The translations under genes and the position numbers were made by a program. A stretch of DNA of 64,000 nt from Bradymonas sp963697525 (GTDB lineage: Bacteria; Myxococcota_A; Bradymonadia; Bradymonadales; Bradymonadaceae), in assembly GCA_963697525.1 (NCBI GenBank), contig OY969087.1, forward strand, positions 5,022,001 through 5,086,000. The letters run 5' to 3'. Below, piece by piece: positions 34,670 to 43,884 of this stretch. Each line of letters starts with the position of its first letter. The first letter of the stretch is position 1. Below the pieces are notes generated by a model. It saw nothing but the letters and a program-made list of their open reading frames with translations, did not search any database and was not told the origin of the DNA.

Positions 34670-36496
34670 TCAGTCGTCGTCGGTCTCGTAGTACCAACTC
34701 AGCCCCAGAATATGGGAGTGTTCGATGACGTCGAGCGTGTCGGGGGCGAGGCTGACCGTGGAACTCTCGTATAGGTGCAATCCGTGCCACAGGCGCACCT
34801 GCAGCAGCGGCATATTGCCCACCGAGCGCCCGCCGATGGCGCCGACAATCAGGCTATCCTGCGGCTGGAGGGTTCGCGTGGACAGGTTGGACAACGCCCC
34901 GGCGACCGCGCTTCCCATCTGCGCGTAGGCGTAGCCGACGCCCAGGCCGCCGGATAGACGCGAGCCGAGCGCCCACGTCGCGTTCAAAGACGCCCCCGCG
35001 CCCCACGTCGAGGTTTGAGCGCCCCAGGAATGCAGCCCGGACATGCCTCCTCGAGCGACCAGGGCGAGCCCGTCGACGGGGCGCACCTGTACGCTTGTGG
35101 CGACCACGGCGCTGGTATCGACCCCGCCGACGCTGCTGTAGCCAATGCCCGACAATCCGCCGGTCAGCGCCCATTGGACGTGGTCGGAACGCCACACCTG
35201 GCCCGAGAACATCAGCGGGAAGACAAAGTTCAACCGATCGGAGATCGCCCACCGGAATAGGAGTTCGACGGCGGGGCCGTCGCCAGTGACGACCGAGCGC
35301 GTCAACCCGGCCCCCAGGCGAAACTCGGCCATCCCGGCGGCCAGGTGGAATTGGTCGGCGAGGCTCACGGGCTCGCCGGCGGACCAGCGCGACGAGGCAG
35401 CGGTGGGTCCGCCGGCGGCTCCGCGAGCGCGTGCCTCCTCGGCGTCGATGGCTTCGAAGTCGTCGGCGGACAGCGTCTTCTGCTTGCCGGGTTTCAGGTC
35501 GACCTGGGCCTTCGAATAGCCGTCGGCGGCGCGGGTGATCTGGTAGCGGCCGGCGGGCAAACCCAGGGTTCTCGCGCTACCGGCGCGCTTCTCGAGTTCG
35601 ACGGCCAGCCGGCCATCGGCGCCGCGCACATAAATCCGGCCGTGCAGCTCCTTGGCGAGCACCAGCGTGGTCGACGTCTGGCGCACGTCGGTCAGCACGA
35701 GGTCGCCGCGGCCGGACAACTCCATGTCGTAGGCGGCGTGCTGGGCGCCGCCGCGGGTCTTTTCGGTGCGCGCCAGCGTCTCGGCGAACGCGAATTGATA
35801 GGCTTCGTTGAGGGTGACGCGCTCGTCGTCGTTGACATCGGCCGCCCCGCACAGCCCGGAGACCAGAAAATGCGTAAAAAACGACGCTCCCAACTTGTCG
35901 GATTCCTGCGCCGGTTCGTTGGCGGAGCTCGACGCCAAAATCGCCAATCCCTGCACGCGCGAGGCGGCGTCGGATAGAAACGGCGGGCGGCGCTTTCCGC
36001 CCTTGGTGCGCGTCATCGCCCCGGCGCCGCACGAGTCCAGGATCACCAGACGGACGTCGGCGCCGATCTTCTCAAGGCGGCGTCGAAGCTTGCGGTAGCT
36101 GTAGTGCTCGCCGCGCAGCAGCAGCCCTTTGTGGTCGGAATGACCGGAGTAGTAGATCACGGTCTGCACGCGCACGGCGCTGCCGTGGGCCTCGGCCACG
36201 CGCCTTGCGAACTCGGCGAGCGCCTTGTCGAGGGCGGCGACGTCGGGCTCCTCGACGGTGACCAGGTCGCTGGAGGCCACGCCCCCGAGCTGCTCGAGAA
36301 CGCTGCCGAAGGTCTCGGCGTCGCTGACCGCGTGGTGCAGCCGAACGCGATCGGGCCCGCCGTTGTTGGCGCCCACCACCAGCGCAAACCGCCGAACCTG
36401 CGCCCGCGACTGCGCCTGCACCGATCCCGGAAGCCAACACAGCGCGCCCAGCGCGATCGACCAAATCCAAGCTTTGAAATACATTGTCACACTCAT
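34670..36496 (-). CDS. Secreted caspase-like (C14) protease with C-terminal outer-membrane-type barrel
   Basis: This 608-residue protein has a signal peptide (about 1-29, ending VQA). A caspase-fold domain follows (about 36-255) with catalytic His119 in 'VIYYSGHSD' and Cys156 in 'VILDSCGAGAM'. A PEGA-like beta segment lies around 285-335 ('GLPAGRYQITRAADGYSKAQV'). The rest is Gly/Ser-rich alternating beta sequence ending 'GLSWYYETDDD', which fits a barrel. I infer an envelope caspase homologue. It is divergent from the Clp gene. Confidence 0.78.
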   Translation of the reverse strand: MSVTMYFKAWIWSIALGALCWLPGSVQAQSRAQVRRFALVVGANNGGPDRVRLHHAVSDAETFGSVLEQLGGVASSDLVTVEEPDVAALDKALAEFARRVAEAHGSAVRVQTVIYYSGHSDHKGLLLRGEHYSYRKLRRRLEKIGADVRLVILDSCGAGAMTRTKGGKRRPPFLSDAASRVQGLAILASSSANEPAQESDKLGASFFTHFLVSGLCGAADVNDDERVTLNEAYQFAFAETLARTEKTRGGAQHAAYDMELSGRGDLVLTDVRQTSTTLVLAKELHGRIYVRGADGRLAVELEKRAGSARTLGLPAGRYQITRAADGYSKAQVDLKPGKQKTLSADDFEAIDAEEARARGAAGGPTAASSRWSAGEPVSLADQFHLAAGMAEFRLGAGLTRSVVTGDGPAVELLFRWAISDRLNFVFPLMFSGQVWRSDHVQWALTGGLSGIGYSSVGGVDTSAVVATSVQVRPVDGLALVARGGMSGLHSWGAQTSTWGAGASLNATWALGSRLSGGLGVGYAYAQMGSAVAGALSNLSTRTLQPQDSLIVGAIGGRSVGNMPLLQVRLWHGLHLYESSTVSLAPDTLDVIEHSHILGLSWYYETDDD

Positions 36497-36760
36497 CGTT
36501 GTGGTGTGCTCATCCCATCAAGAATTAGCGTTCAACGAATGGAACACCGCCGCCCACAGAATGTGTCACTTTTTTTGGAACCGGGACCTCGCCCCCGCTG
36601 GTGACACGCTCGGCGGACACCATCTCAGCTTTACGAAAATTCGGGGGCTGTGCTACCTTCGGCAAGCCCAAATTTTCTGTCATTAAGATGACCGGTGCTC
36701 CTGTTGATTGTGCGGGTGTGGGTGCCGGAGTCTCCCGCCGTTTTGGAGGCAAAGACAAGG

Positions 36761-39685
36761 ATGAGTCTACCTCTGAGCCGTGAACTCGGCACCGTACTCG
36801 ATGAAGCCGCGGACATCGCGAGCCGGGTCAATCAGGCACTGTCGTCGGCACATCTTCTGCTGGCGTTGTTTACCGTGCCCAACCGCGCCGCGGTGTTTCT
36901 TGAAGACCGCGACGTGACTGTCGATCGCTTGCTCGACAAGCTCGGCAGCATCTCCGAGGAAGCCCCCTCCATCCTCGAGCGCGTCTACGAGCGCGGCGAG
37001 CGCATCGCCTCGGGCTCGCGGGCCGAGGCGGTCACCAGCCTGCACCTGTTGGCGGCGCTGGTGCGCGAGTCGTCGAGCCACGCGGTGCGCCTGCTCGAGG
37101 ACGTGGGCATCAACGTCAGCGCCATTCGGGCGTCGGTGATGAGCTACGCCACCGGCTCGCAGCCGCTTCCGCGGCACATTCGCACGCTGGATACGACCAC
37201 GGTGCGCGCGACCAAGCGATTCGACAAGCCCGCCAAGCGCCGAAGCGAGGACGCCCCCAGCCCCATCGGCTTTCATCCGTCGCTGGGCATCGCCGATCCT
37301 CACCGCAGTTCGACCACCGTACAGACGTCCGAACCGCCGGCCGACGAGCCGCCCCGGGCGCCCTCCTCGACCGACCTGCGTGCCAAGAAGTTCTCGCCGC
37401 GCGCCAAGCGCGGTCCGCGACGGCGCAAACAAGTCGCGCGCCCTCCACGCCAAGAGTCGGCCCCCGAGGAACCCAAAGCACCGACGCCGGCCGACGAAAA
37501 GCCGGCCTCCGCGGCCAAGAAACCGCCGGTGGATATGCGCCGCGAGGCCATCGAAGATGCACGCACCACGGCCAACGACCTGGCCAAGCGTCTGTTCGGG
37601 CCGACCGGCGCCCCCGTCGATGCTCCGGACGCCGACGACAATCCGGCCATGGAGGCGCCGCCCACCGCCGATGCGCCGACGAGCGACCCGGCCGCGGGAC
37701 ACGCCCCGCCCGTCGAGGCGCGACAGGAACCGGCGCATGCCGAGGCCACCGAGCTTCCCGACATCCCGGCGCCCGCCGAAGAGACGTCGCTGGGCGTCGA
37801 GGAGTCCGCCGTCGAGCAGGTGCGCTTCGAGGATCCGCTCGAGCCCGACGAGTCCCTGGCCGCGTCCTACGACCTGGACCCGGAGCAATACCCCAACCTG
37901 GTCAAATTCGGGCGCAACCTCACCGCCCAGGCCGCCCGCGGCAATATCGACCGGGTGGTCGGCCGCGACCGGGAAATTCTGCAGCTCATCGACGTGCTCG
38001 GCAAGCGCCGCTCCAACAACCCGGTGCTCGTCGGCGAGGCCGGCGTGGGCAAAACCGCCATCGTCGAGGGGCTGTCGCGTGAGTTCGTCAAGCTCGCCCA
38101 GAACGGCAATCGGCTGGGCAAGCGCGCCATCATCGAGCTGGAATTGGGCCGCATCTTGAGCGGCACCCACCTTCGAGGCTCGTTCTCCGAGCGGCTCATC
38201 GGACTCAAAGACGAGGTCGAGCAGGCCGGCGGCGACGTCATCGTGTTTTTGGACGAGCTGCACGCCTGGATGACCGCCGGCGGCGGCGGCGACGGCACCG
38301 ACGCGGCCGGTGAGCTCAAGACCGCCCTGGCCCGGGGCCGCTTCCCCTGCGTGGGGGCGACCACCAACGACGAATTTCGCAAATTCGTCGAGTCCGACCC
38401 CGCCTTCGAGCGCCGCTTCCAGCTCGTATACGTCGAGGAGCCGGACACGGACACCGCCCGGCACATCGCCGACGGGGTGCGCGGCCACTACGAGAAGCAC
38501 CACGGGGTGCGCTACGACGACGAGGCGCTGAGCGCGGCCGTGCGCCTGAGCCAGCGCTACATCTACCAACGCCGGCTGCCCGACAAGGCCATCAACGTGC
38601 TGGACCTGGCCGGAAGCCGGGCCGCGCGCACCGGGCGCCGCGGGGTCGACCGCACGCTGGTCGCCGAGATCGTCGCCGAGATGGCCGGCATTCCCGTCGA
38701 GCGGCTCACCCAGACCGACCGCCAGCGCTTCCTGAATATGGAGGTGCATCTGGAGGCGGGCGTCGTCGGCCACCGCCATATCATCGGCTCCATCTCCGAC
38801 GTCATCCGGCGAAATTACGCCGGCTTTCGTGGCCGGCGCCCCATCGGCAGCCTGCTGTTTTTGGGCCCCACCGGGGTCGGCAAGACCGAGATGGTCAAGG
38901 TGCTGGCGGACTTCTTGTTCCACGACCGCGACGCGGTGGTGCGCCTGGACATGTCCGAGTTCATGGAGGCCCACTCCGTGAGCCGGTTGGTCGGGGCGCC
39001 TCCCGGCTATGTCGGCTACGAGCAAGGCGGCCAACTGACCGAGGCGGTGCGCCGACGCCCCTACCAGATCGTGCTGCTCGACGAGGTCGAAAAAGCGCAC
39101 CAGGACGTGCTCAACGTCTTGCTACAGCTCTTCGACGAGGGACGCCTGACCGACGGGCGAAGCCGCACGGTCGACTTTTCCAATACCGTCATCGTGATGA
39201 CGAGCAACCTGGGCTCGGAGGTCTTCGCCGAGCACAGCGCCAACGCCTCGCGCGGGCGCATCGGCTTTGGCAAGGTGGCCGACGACAGCGAATCGGACCG
39301 GCTGGAGACCACCGCGGACGTGCTGGACGCCGCGCGCAGCCACTTTACCCCCGAGCTGTGGAATCGCATCGACGAAAAGCTCGTGTTCATGCCGCTGAGC
39401 CGCGCCGAGGTCGCCGGCATCGCCGAGTTGCAGCTCGACGACAGCCGCACCCGGCTTCACGAGGAAAGCGGAATTGGCCTGGAATTCGGCCCCGGCGTCA
39501 TCGACTATCTCATCGACCACGGCGGCTTCGACCCCGACCTGGGCGCGCGCCCCATGCGCCAGACTATCCAGCGACTCGTCGAAGGGGCGGTGGCCCGGCT
39601 GATTCTGTCCGGGGAGGTCTCGCGCGGTGGAACCATGCGCGTGGAGCTTCGCGACGGCGAGATTGTGTGCGTGCCCGGCCCGTAA
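36761..39685 (+). CDS. ClpA/ClpC-like AAA+ unfoldase with a long disordered linker
   Basis: This 974-residue protein has two Clp_N repeats (about 1-135), then a Pro/Ala/Glu-rich linker of some 240 residues (about 135-375). The D1 AAA module has Walker A 'GEAGVGKT' (425-432) and 'VIVFLDELHA'. The D2 module has Walker A 'GPTGVGKT' (702-709) and 'IVLLDEVEKAHQD'. There is no ClpB-type coiled-coil M domain. D2 contains an IGF tripeptide (834-836) at the ClpP-docking loop position, so I infer a ClpP-linked unfoldase rather than a disaggregase. The linker is unusually long. It converges on the DUF2520 gene with 1 bp between stops. Confidence 0.85.
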   Translation: MSLPLSRELGTVLDEAADIASRVNQALSSAHLLLALFTVPNRAAVFLEDRDVTVDRLLDKLGSISEEAPSILERVYERGERIASGSRAEAVTSLHLLAALVRESSSHAVRLLEDVGINVSAIRASVMSYATGSQPLPRHIRTLDTTTVRATKRFDKPAKRRSEDAPSPIGFHPSLGIADPHRSSTTVQTSEPPADEPPRAPSSTDLRAKKFSPRAKRGPRRRKQVARPPRQESAPEEPKAPTPADEKPASAAKKPPVDMRREAIEDARTTANDLAKRLFGPTGAPVDAPDADDNPAMEAPPTADAPTSDPAAGHAPPVEARQEPAHAEATELPDIPAPAEETSLGVEESAVEQVRFEDPLEPDESLAASYDLDPEQYPNLVKFGRNLTAQAARGNIDRVVGRDREILQLIDVLGKRRSNNPVLVGEAGVGKTAIVEGLSREFVKLAQNGNRLGKRAIIELELGRILSGTHLRGSFSERLIGLKDEVEQAGGDVIVFLDELHAWMTAGGGGDGTDAAGELKTALARGRFPCVGATTNDEFRKFVESDPAFERRFQLVYVEEPDTDTARHIADGVRGHYEKHHGVRYDDEALSAAVRLSQRYIYQRRLPDKAINVLDLAGSRAARTGRRGVDRTLVAEIVAEMAGIPVERLTQTDRQRFLNMEVHLEAGVVGHRHIIGSISDVIRRNYAGFRGRRPIGSLLFLGPTGVGKTEMVKVLADFLFHDRDAVVRLDMSEFMEAHSVSRLVGAPPGYVGYEQGGQLTEAVRRRPYQIVLLDEVEKAHQDVLNVLLQLFDEGRLTDGRSRTVDFSNTVIVMTSNLGSEVFAEHSANASRGRIGFGKVADDSESDRLETTADVLDAARSHFTPELWNRIDEKLVFMPLSRAEVAGIAELQLDDSRTRLHEESGIGLEFGPGVIDYLIDHGGFDPDLGARPMRQTIQRLVEGAVARLILSGEVSRGGTMRVELRDGEIVCVPGP

Positions 39686-39686
39686 C

Positions 39687-40538
39687 CTACTCCGTGGCCA
39701 AGCGCTTCGCGCGCTCGGTCAGCACCTCGTAGACGCGCGCGAGTTGCTCGTCGTCGAGCAGGCGCAATGCTTCCAAATGTCGCTCGATGGTCGCCTGGTC
39801 GCCGCGCGCGGCCGGCCCGCTCAGCGCGTCGGCTGTGGGCTGACGCTCGAGGTTTTCCACGCACGAGCGCGCCAGCGGCAGCATCAGCCGGCGCGCCTGC
39901 TCGCGGCTCATTCCCGCCTCTTCGGCCATGGCAAAGGCGGCGTCCATCAACGCCACCAACAGATTCGCCGTGGTCACCGCCGAGGCGTGATACAGCGTCT
40001 TTTTCGACGAATCGATCTCGACCGGCTCCACGCCCACGCGTCCCATGAGCTCCCGGGCGAACTCCACGGCCTCGGACGCCCCCTCGACCGTCCACGCCAC
40101 GTCGGACAGCGCCTCGACGGCGGTTTCGGGGTCGGTGATGGCCTGCAGCGGATGCAACGAGCCCACGGGTACGCGGATACCGGCCTCGCTGAGCACCTGC
40201 GAGCTCAGACTTCCGGCGGCGTGGAGCACGAGTTGATGCGCCCGCAGATGCGGCGCCAACGCGCCGGCGACGTCGGCAATAGTGGAATCGATGGTCGTCA
40301 CCCAGACGACGTCGGCATCCTCCAGAAGCGCCGAAGCGCATTGTTCGGCGGGGCCGTGCAGCGCGCGTACGGGCCCGAGCAGCTCGTCGGTGGCGCGAGC
40401 GGCGTCCGCGCTGCGGTTCCAGGTCGACGCAATCGGGATGCCCAGCCGGTTGGCCAGCAACCCGAGCGTGCGCCCTACCCTGCCGGCGCCGACGATCGCC
40501 CAGCGCCGCGCGTCGAAGTCTCGGTCGGCGCTACCCAT
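39687..40538 (-). CDS. Rossmann-fold DUF2520-domain protein
   Basis: This 283-residue protein has an NAD(P)-binding 'WAIVGAGRVGRTLGLLANRLG' (about 13-33) and 'VVWVTTIDSTIADVAGAL'. 'VPVGSLHPLQAITDPETAV' is typical of the Rossmann-like/DUF2520 pair related to 6-phosphogluconate-dehydrogenase-fold oxidoreductases. The helical C-terminal half has the 'YHASAVTTANLLVALMDAA' motif. The substrate is unknown. It overlaps the nadD stop by 8 bp, so the two are probably co-translated. Confidence 0.85.
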   Translation of the reverse strand: MGSADRDFDARRWAIVGAGRVGRTLGLLANRLGIPIASTWNRSADAARATDELLGPVRALHGPAEQCASALLEDADVVWVTTIDSTIADVAGALAPHLRAHQLVLHAAGSLSSQVLSEAGIRVPVGSLHPLQAITDPETAVEALSDVAWTVEGASEAVEFARELMGRVGVEPVEIDSSKKTLYHASAVTTANLLVALMDAAFAMAEEAGMSREQARRLMLPLARSCVENLERQPTADALSGPAARGDQATIERHLEALRLLDDEQLARVYEVLTERAKRLATE

Positions 40539-41109
40539 CGAGGTACAGCTCGTGTTCGGCGATGTAGTCGATGACGTCGTGGGCGAGCCAGAAGCGAAGC
40601 GCGTCGTATTCGCCCCGTTGTAGCGCCTGGCGGGTCCGCGTCGAGCTGATGTCCGGCAGGCGGAACTCGGTGCTGTCGGGCTCGCTGTCGGTGCGGTGAC
40701 CGGAGCGACCGATGACGATGAGGTCGACCATCTCCATCAGCCCCTCCCAATTCTTCCAGCGGTGGGCCTCCTGGAGGATGTCGCTTCCCACGATCAACGA
40801 GTAGCGATAGCCGGGGAAACGCTGCTGGAGCGCGGCCACGGTGTCGACCGTGCGGCTCTCGCCGCCCAGCTCGCGCTCGATGTCGCAGATGGACACGCCG
40901 TCGACGTGGTGCAGCGCCATCTGGCACATGCGCACCCGGTGGGCGAACGGAGCGAGGTCCTTGTCGAAGGCGTGCTGGTAGGTGGGGATCCACCACACCT
41001 CGTCGAGACGATGGGTCTGCAGCGCCCACACCGTCGTCAACGTGTGGCAGACATGCGGAGGATTGAAACTTCCCCCGTACAGCCCGATGCGTTTGGGTGC
41101 GTCAGTCAC
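40531..41109 (-). CDS. nadD: Nicotinate-nucleotide adenylyltransferase
   Basis: This 192-residue nucleotidyltransferase joins nicotinate mononucleotide and ATP to make deamido-NAD. The N-terminal 'IGLYGGSFNPPHVCHT' holds the HxxH motif, 'YSLIVGSDIL' is the mid-domain strand and 'ISSTRTRQAL' gives the C-terminal ISSTxxR motif. The length fits NadD. It starts at GTG, 6 bp after the NamZ-like gene. Confidence 0.92.
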   Translation of the reverse strand: MTDAPKRIGLYGGSFNPPHVCHTLTTVWALQTHRLDEVWWIPTYQHAFDKDLAPFAHRVRMCQMALHHVDGVSICDIERELGGESRTVDTVAALQQRFPGYRYSLIVGSDILQEAHRWKNWEGLMEMVDLIVIGRSGHRTDSEPDSTEFRLPDISSTRTRQALQRGEYDALRFWLAHDVIDYIAEHELYLDG

Positions 41110-41115
41110 GCGGAA

Positions 41116-42300
41116 TCACTCGTACAGGAGACACTTGCGCCGCCGCTCGGCAAACTCGGCGAGCGCCGGGTCGTGGGTGCGCGCGACCTCCACGGGGTCC
41201 TCGCCGGCCTCCAGCGCCTCGCGCAGGCGCTGGTCGCCCAGCAGCAGGTCGATGGCCAGCTCGTCGGCGACGAATTCGTAGGCCTGCGAGCGCCACTCGA
41301 AGTCCTCGCACAGCTCGAGCATCGCGCCCAAGATGGCGTAGGAGGTGGTCAGGCTCTCGAAACTCTCCCGGTTGGTCACGTGCAGTTGCAGCCCCGCGCA
41401 GGTCGCGCCGGCGTGCTTCTGGAACATCGGACGAAACGAGGCCAGCCGGAAGCGCACCCCGGGAAGATCGAAGCTTCGAAGGCGCTCGCGCAGGCGCAGC
41501 GCGTCGACCCAGGGGGCGCCAAAGAGTTCGAAGGGACGGGTGGTGCCGCGGGCCTCACTGGCGTTGGTGCCCTCGAGCAGGCATTGGCCGGGGTAGACCG
41601 TGGCGGTGTCCAGCGTGGGCATATTGGGGCTGGGCATCACCCAGGGAAGGCCGGTGTCGTCGTACCACATCTCGCGGTGCCAGCCGCGCATCTCGACGAC
41701 GTCCAGGTCACACTCCCAGCCACAAAACGCATCGAAGAAGCCGGCGAGCTCCCCGAGGGTCATGCCGTGGCGCGTGGCCAGCGGCTGCATGCCCACAAAC
41801 GAGCGAAATTCGTCGCGCACGACATTACCCTCGACGGCCTCGCCGTTGATGGGGTTGGGGCGGTCGAGCACCCACACCTCCACGCCGGCCTCGCCGCAGG
41901 CCTGCATCATCAGCCCGACGGTATACGCATAGGTGTAGTAGCGCGCGCCGATGTCCTGGATGTCGGCGACGACGATGTCGAGATCGTCGAGGTGCTCCGG
42001 GCGCGGTCGCAGGCTATCGTAGGTCGACCCGTACAGGCTGACGGTGGGGATGCCCGAGATGGGGTCGCGGCTCTCGGCGACCGCCTCCATATCCTGAGCC
42101 TCGGCGCGCACGCCGTGCTCCGGGCCGAACAGCCGCACCAAGTCGACGCCGCGCGCGCTCAGCGCGTCGATGGCGTGCTCCAGTCGGCACGTGACGGAGG
42201 TGGGGTTGGCCAGCAGGCCTACGCGCGCTCCCGAGAGCCGTTGGAGACGCTCGGGGTCGGCGAGCAGGCGGTCGAGACCGGTCTGAACGCGAGGTTGCAA
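41116..42300 (-). CDS. DUF1343 protein, NamZ-type exo-beta-N-acetylmuramidase
   Basis: This 394-residue protein matches the DUF1343 (GH171, NamZ) family: 'VGLLANPTSVTCRLEHAID', 'RLFGPEHGVRAEAQDME', 'DIVVADIQDIGARYYTYAYTVGLMM' and 'VLDRPNPINGEAVEGN'. Characterised members remove terminal MurNAc during peptidoglycan recovery. No signal peptide is visible, so the protein may be cytoplasmic here. The only early start is TTG at 42300, 14 bp after the sensor stop; the next Met is more than 40 residues further in. Confidence 0.85.
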   Translation of the reverse strand: MQPRVQTGLDRLLADPERLQRLSGARVGLLANPTSVTCRLEHAIDALSARGVDLVRLFGPEHGVRAEAQDMEAVAESRDPISGIPTVSLYGSTYDSLRPRPEHLDDLDIVVADIQDIGARYYTYAYTVGLMMQACGEAGVEVWVLDRPNPINGEAVEGNVVRDEFRSFVGMQPLATRHGMTLGELAGFFDAFCGWECDLDVVEMRGWHREMWYDDTGLPWVMPSPNMPTLDTATVYPGQCLLEGTNASEARGTTRPFELFGAPWVDALRLRERLRSFDLPGVRFRLASFRPMFQKHAGATCAGLQLHVTNRESFESLTTSYAILGAMLELCEDFEWRSQAYEFVADELAIDLLLGDQRLREALEAGEDPVEVARTHDPALAEFAERRRKCLLYE

Positions 42301-42313
42301 GGCGTTGTCCGTG

Positions 42314-43753
42314 TCAGGTCGAGCCGTCGGCGTCGTCGTTCTTCTTGGAGCCTCCGCCCATGCCCGGCATCGCCACGCCGGTCACCTTGGCGGGCCCGCC
42401 GCCGGAGCCGGCGCCGCTGTCTCCGATAAGCTCGCCCCAGCCCTCCATCTCGTCGACGTCGTCGGGCATGGGCTTGCCCTGAAGGTAGGCACTCATCAGG
42501 TTGAGGCCCTGGGCGATGCTCGAAAAAATGGGGTGCTTCTGGCGCAGCTCGAACACGTAGTCCTTGTTGCCCGCCAGAATCTCGCCGATGCCCGACTCGA
42601 TGGTCTCGGCGGGCGCCATGAAGGTGCTGATGAAGAAGAGCAACGCCATCAGGCCCACCAGCAACACCACGGCGCCGAACGCCCATACGTTGCTCATGGC
42701 CTGGGTGACCGGCTTGGTCGCCGCGGTCAGGTTGCTCAACACGATGAACCCGGCGGGATTCTCGGAGTTGCCGAATTCACCGTTGAGGAAGCGCACCATC
42801 GCCAGGTAGCGGTCCGAGCCAATCTTGAGGCGCAGCAGCTTTTCGGGCTCGTCGGACTTCAAAATCTGAGCCTCGCCAAACGCCGCCTTTTTGAGGGCGT
42901 CGTCCTTGGCCGCCGAGAACGTCGACCCCACGATGCGGTTGCCCTGGAAGAAGGCGACTTCGGGGGCCGACTCGAAGGTGGCGTGAGCGACCGCGCCGTG
43001 CGTGCTTCCCTGGGTGCTGACGCCGGTCATCAAACGCTTGCTGCGCTTGGCCAGGCTGCCACCGATGACGTTGCCGGTGATGATGACCCCGGCGGGCTTG
43101 TCGTCGGGATGGGGGCGAATGGGCACGATGGCCACGCGGTACAGGTCGGTGTTGTCGGCCTCATTCCACGACCAGTCCCACATGGCCGTCTTGACCTGAT
43201 TGTCCTTGATCGCCTGGAGCACGATGGGAAAGCGGGCAGCGACGTTGTCGCCAAACCACTTGTAGTTGTCCTTGCCCAGGGCGGCCACGCCCTTGCCGTT
43301 GCGATCGACGATGAGGAAAATGTCGGGGATCGTCGGCCGGCGCTGATACAGGTCCAGGTCGATGTTGCGCTTCTTGCGGGTGCTCTTTTTGACGTCCTCG
43401 AGGCGGATCTTGTCGACCGTCAGCGGATTGTCGTAGACCGCGAGGTGACGCACCTCCACCGGGTTGGACGCCTGGGGGTATTTGGCGTGAAGTTGCGCGT
43501 AGAGGTCGGGTTCCTCGTCGAGCAGCATACGCTTGTACAGCTGCTGGTTGGAGGCGGTGAGCCGCGCTTTTTTGATCAGCGCAAACTCGTCGAGGTTGAC
43601 GGACTGCTCCTCGATGGTGGCCGCGCGGCGCAGCGCGACCTCGGCGTCTTGTTCATAGGCAGACTCGATGCTGCCGTGCATGATGAAGTACACGCCGCCC
43701 AAGAGCAGGCACGTCAGGATGACGAAGGTCAGTGTTATCTTTGCTCGGAACAT
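42314..43753 (-). CDS. Membrane protein with Cache-like periplasmic sensor domain
   Basis: This 479-residue protein has an N-terminal membrane segment (about 5-26). A periplasmic region of about 325 residues follows, with the features of a double Cache sensor ('IPDIFLIVDRNGKGVAALG', 'VAIVPIRPHPDDKPAGVIITGNV'). A second membrane helix (about 353-375) precedes a HAMP-like helix ('GIGEILAGNKDYVFELR') and a Gly/Ser/Asp-rich tail. No kinase, cyclase or methyl-accepting output domain is present, so an output partner must be separate. GGAGG precedes the ATG. The next gene upstream encodes the ParA-like protein. Confidence 0.7.
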   Translation of the reverse strand: MFRAKITLTFVILTCLLLGGVYFIMHGSIESAYEQDAEVALRRAATIEEQSVNLDEFALIKKARLTASNQQLYKRMLLDEEPDLYAQLHAKYPQASNPVEVRHLAVYDNPLTVDKIRLEDVKKSTRKKRNIDLDLYQRRPTIPDIFLIVDRNGKGVAALGKDNYKWFGDNVAARFPIVLQAIKDNQVKTAMWDWSWNEADNTDLYRVAIVPIRPHPDDKPAGVIITGNVIGGSLAKRSKRLMTGVSTQGSTHGAVAHATFESAPEVAFFQGNRIVGSTFSAAKDDALKKAAFGEAQILKSDEPEKLLRLKIGSDRYLAMVRFLNGEFGNSENPAGFIVLSNLTAATKPVTQAMSNVWAFGAVVLLVGLMALLFFISTFMAPAETIESGIGEILAGNKDYVFELRQKHPIFSSIAQGLNLMSAYLQGKPMPDDVDEMEGWGELIGDSGAGSGGGPAKVTGVAMPGMGGGSKKNDDADGST

Positions 43754-43884
43754 CGAAAACCATCCTCCGGGTCGTTGCCGGCAGTCTCGGCAGCAACCGC
43801 TGCAGACATCGTAACTGTCAGGGATCCTCCGCGGTACGCCGATGGTATCCCGCCGATCGCATCACGTCAATTCGCCCCCGCCGT

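Noticed and set aside
36761..39685. ClpB disaggregase or T6SS ClpV identity
   Set aside because: There is no coiled-coil M domain between or within D1, no T6SS genes nearby, and D2 carries an IGF ClpP-docking motif.
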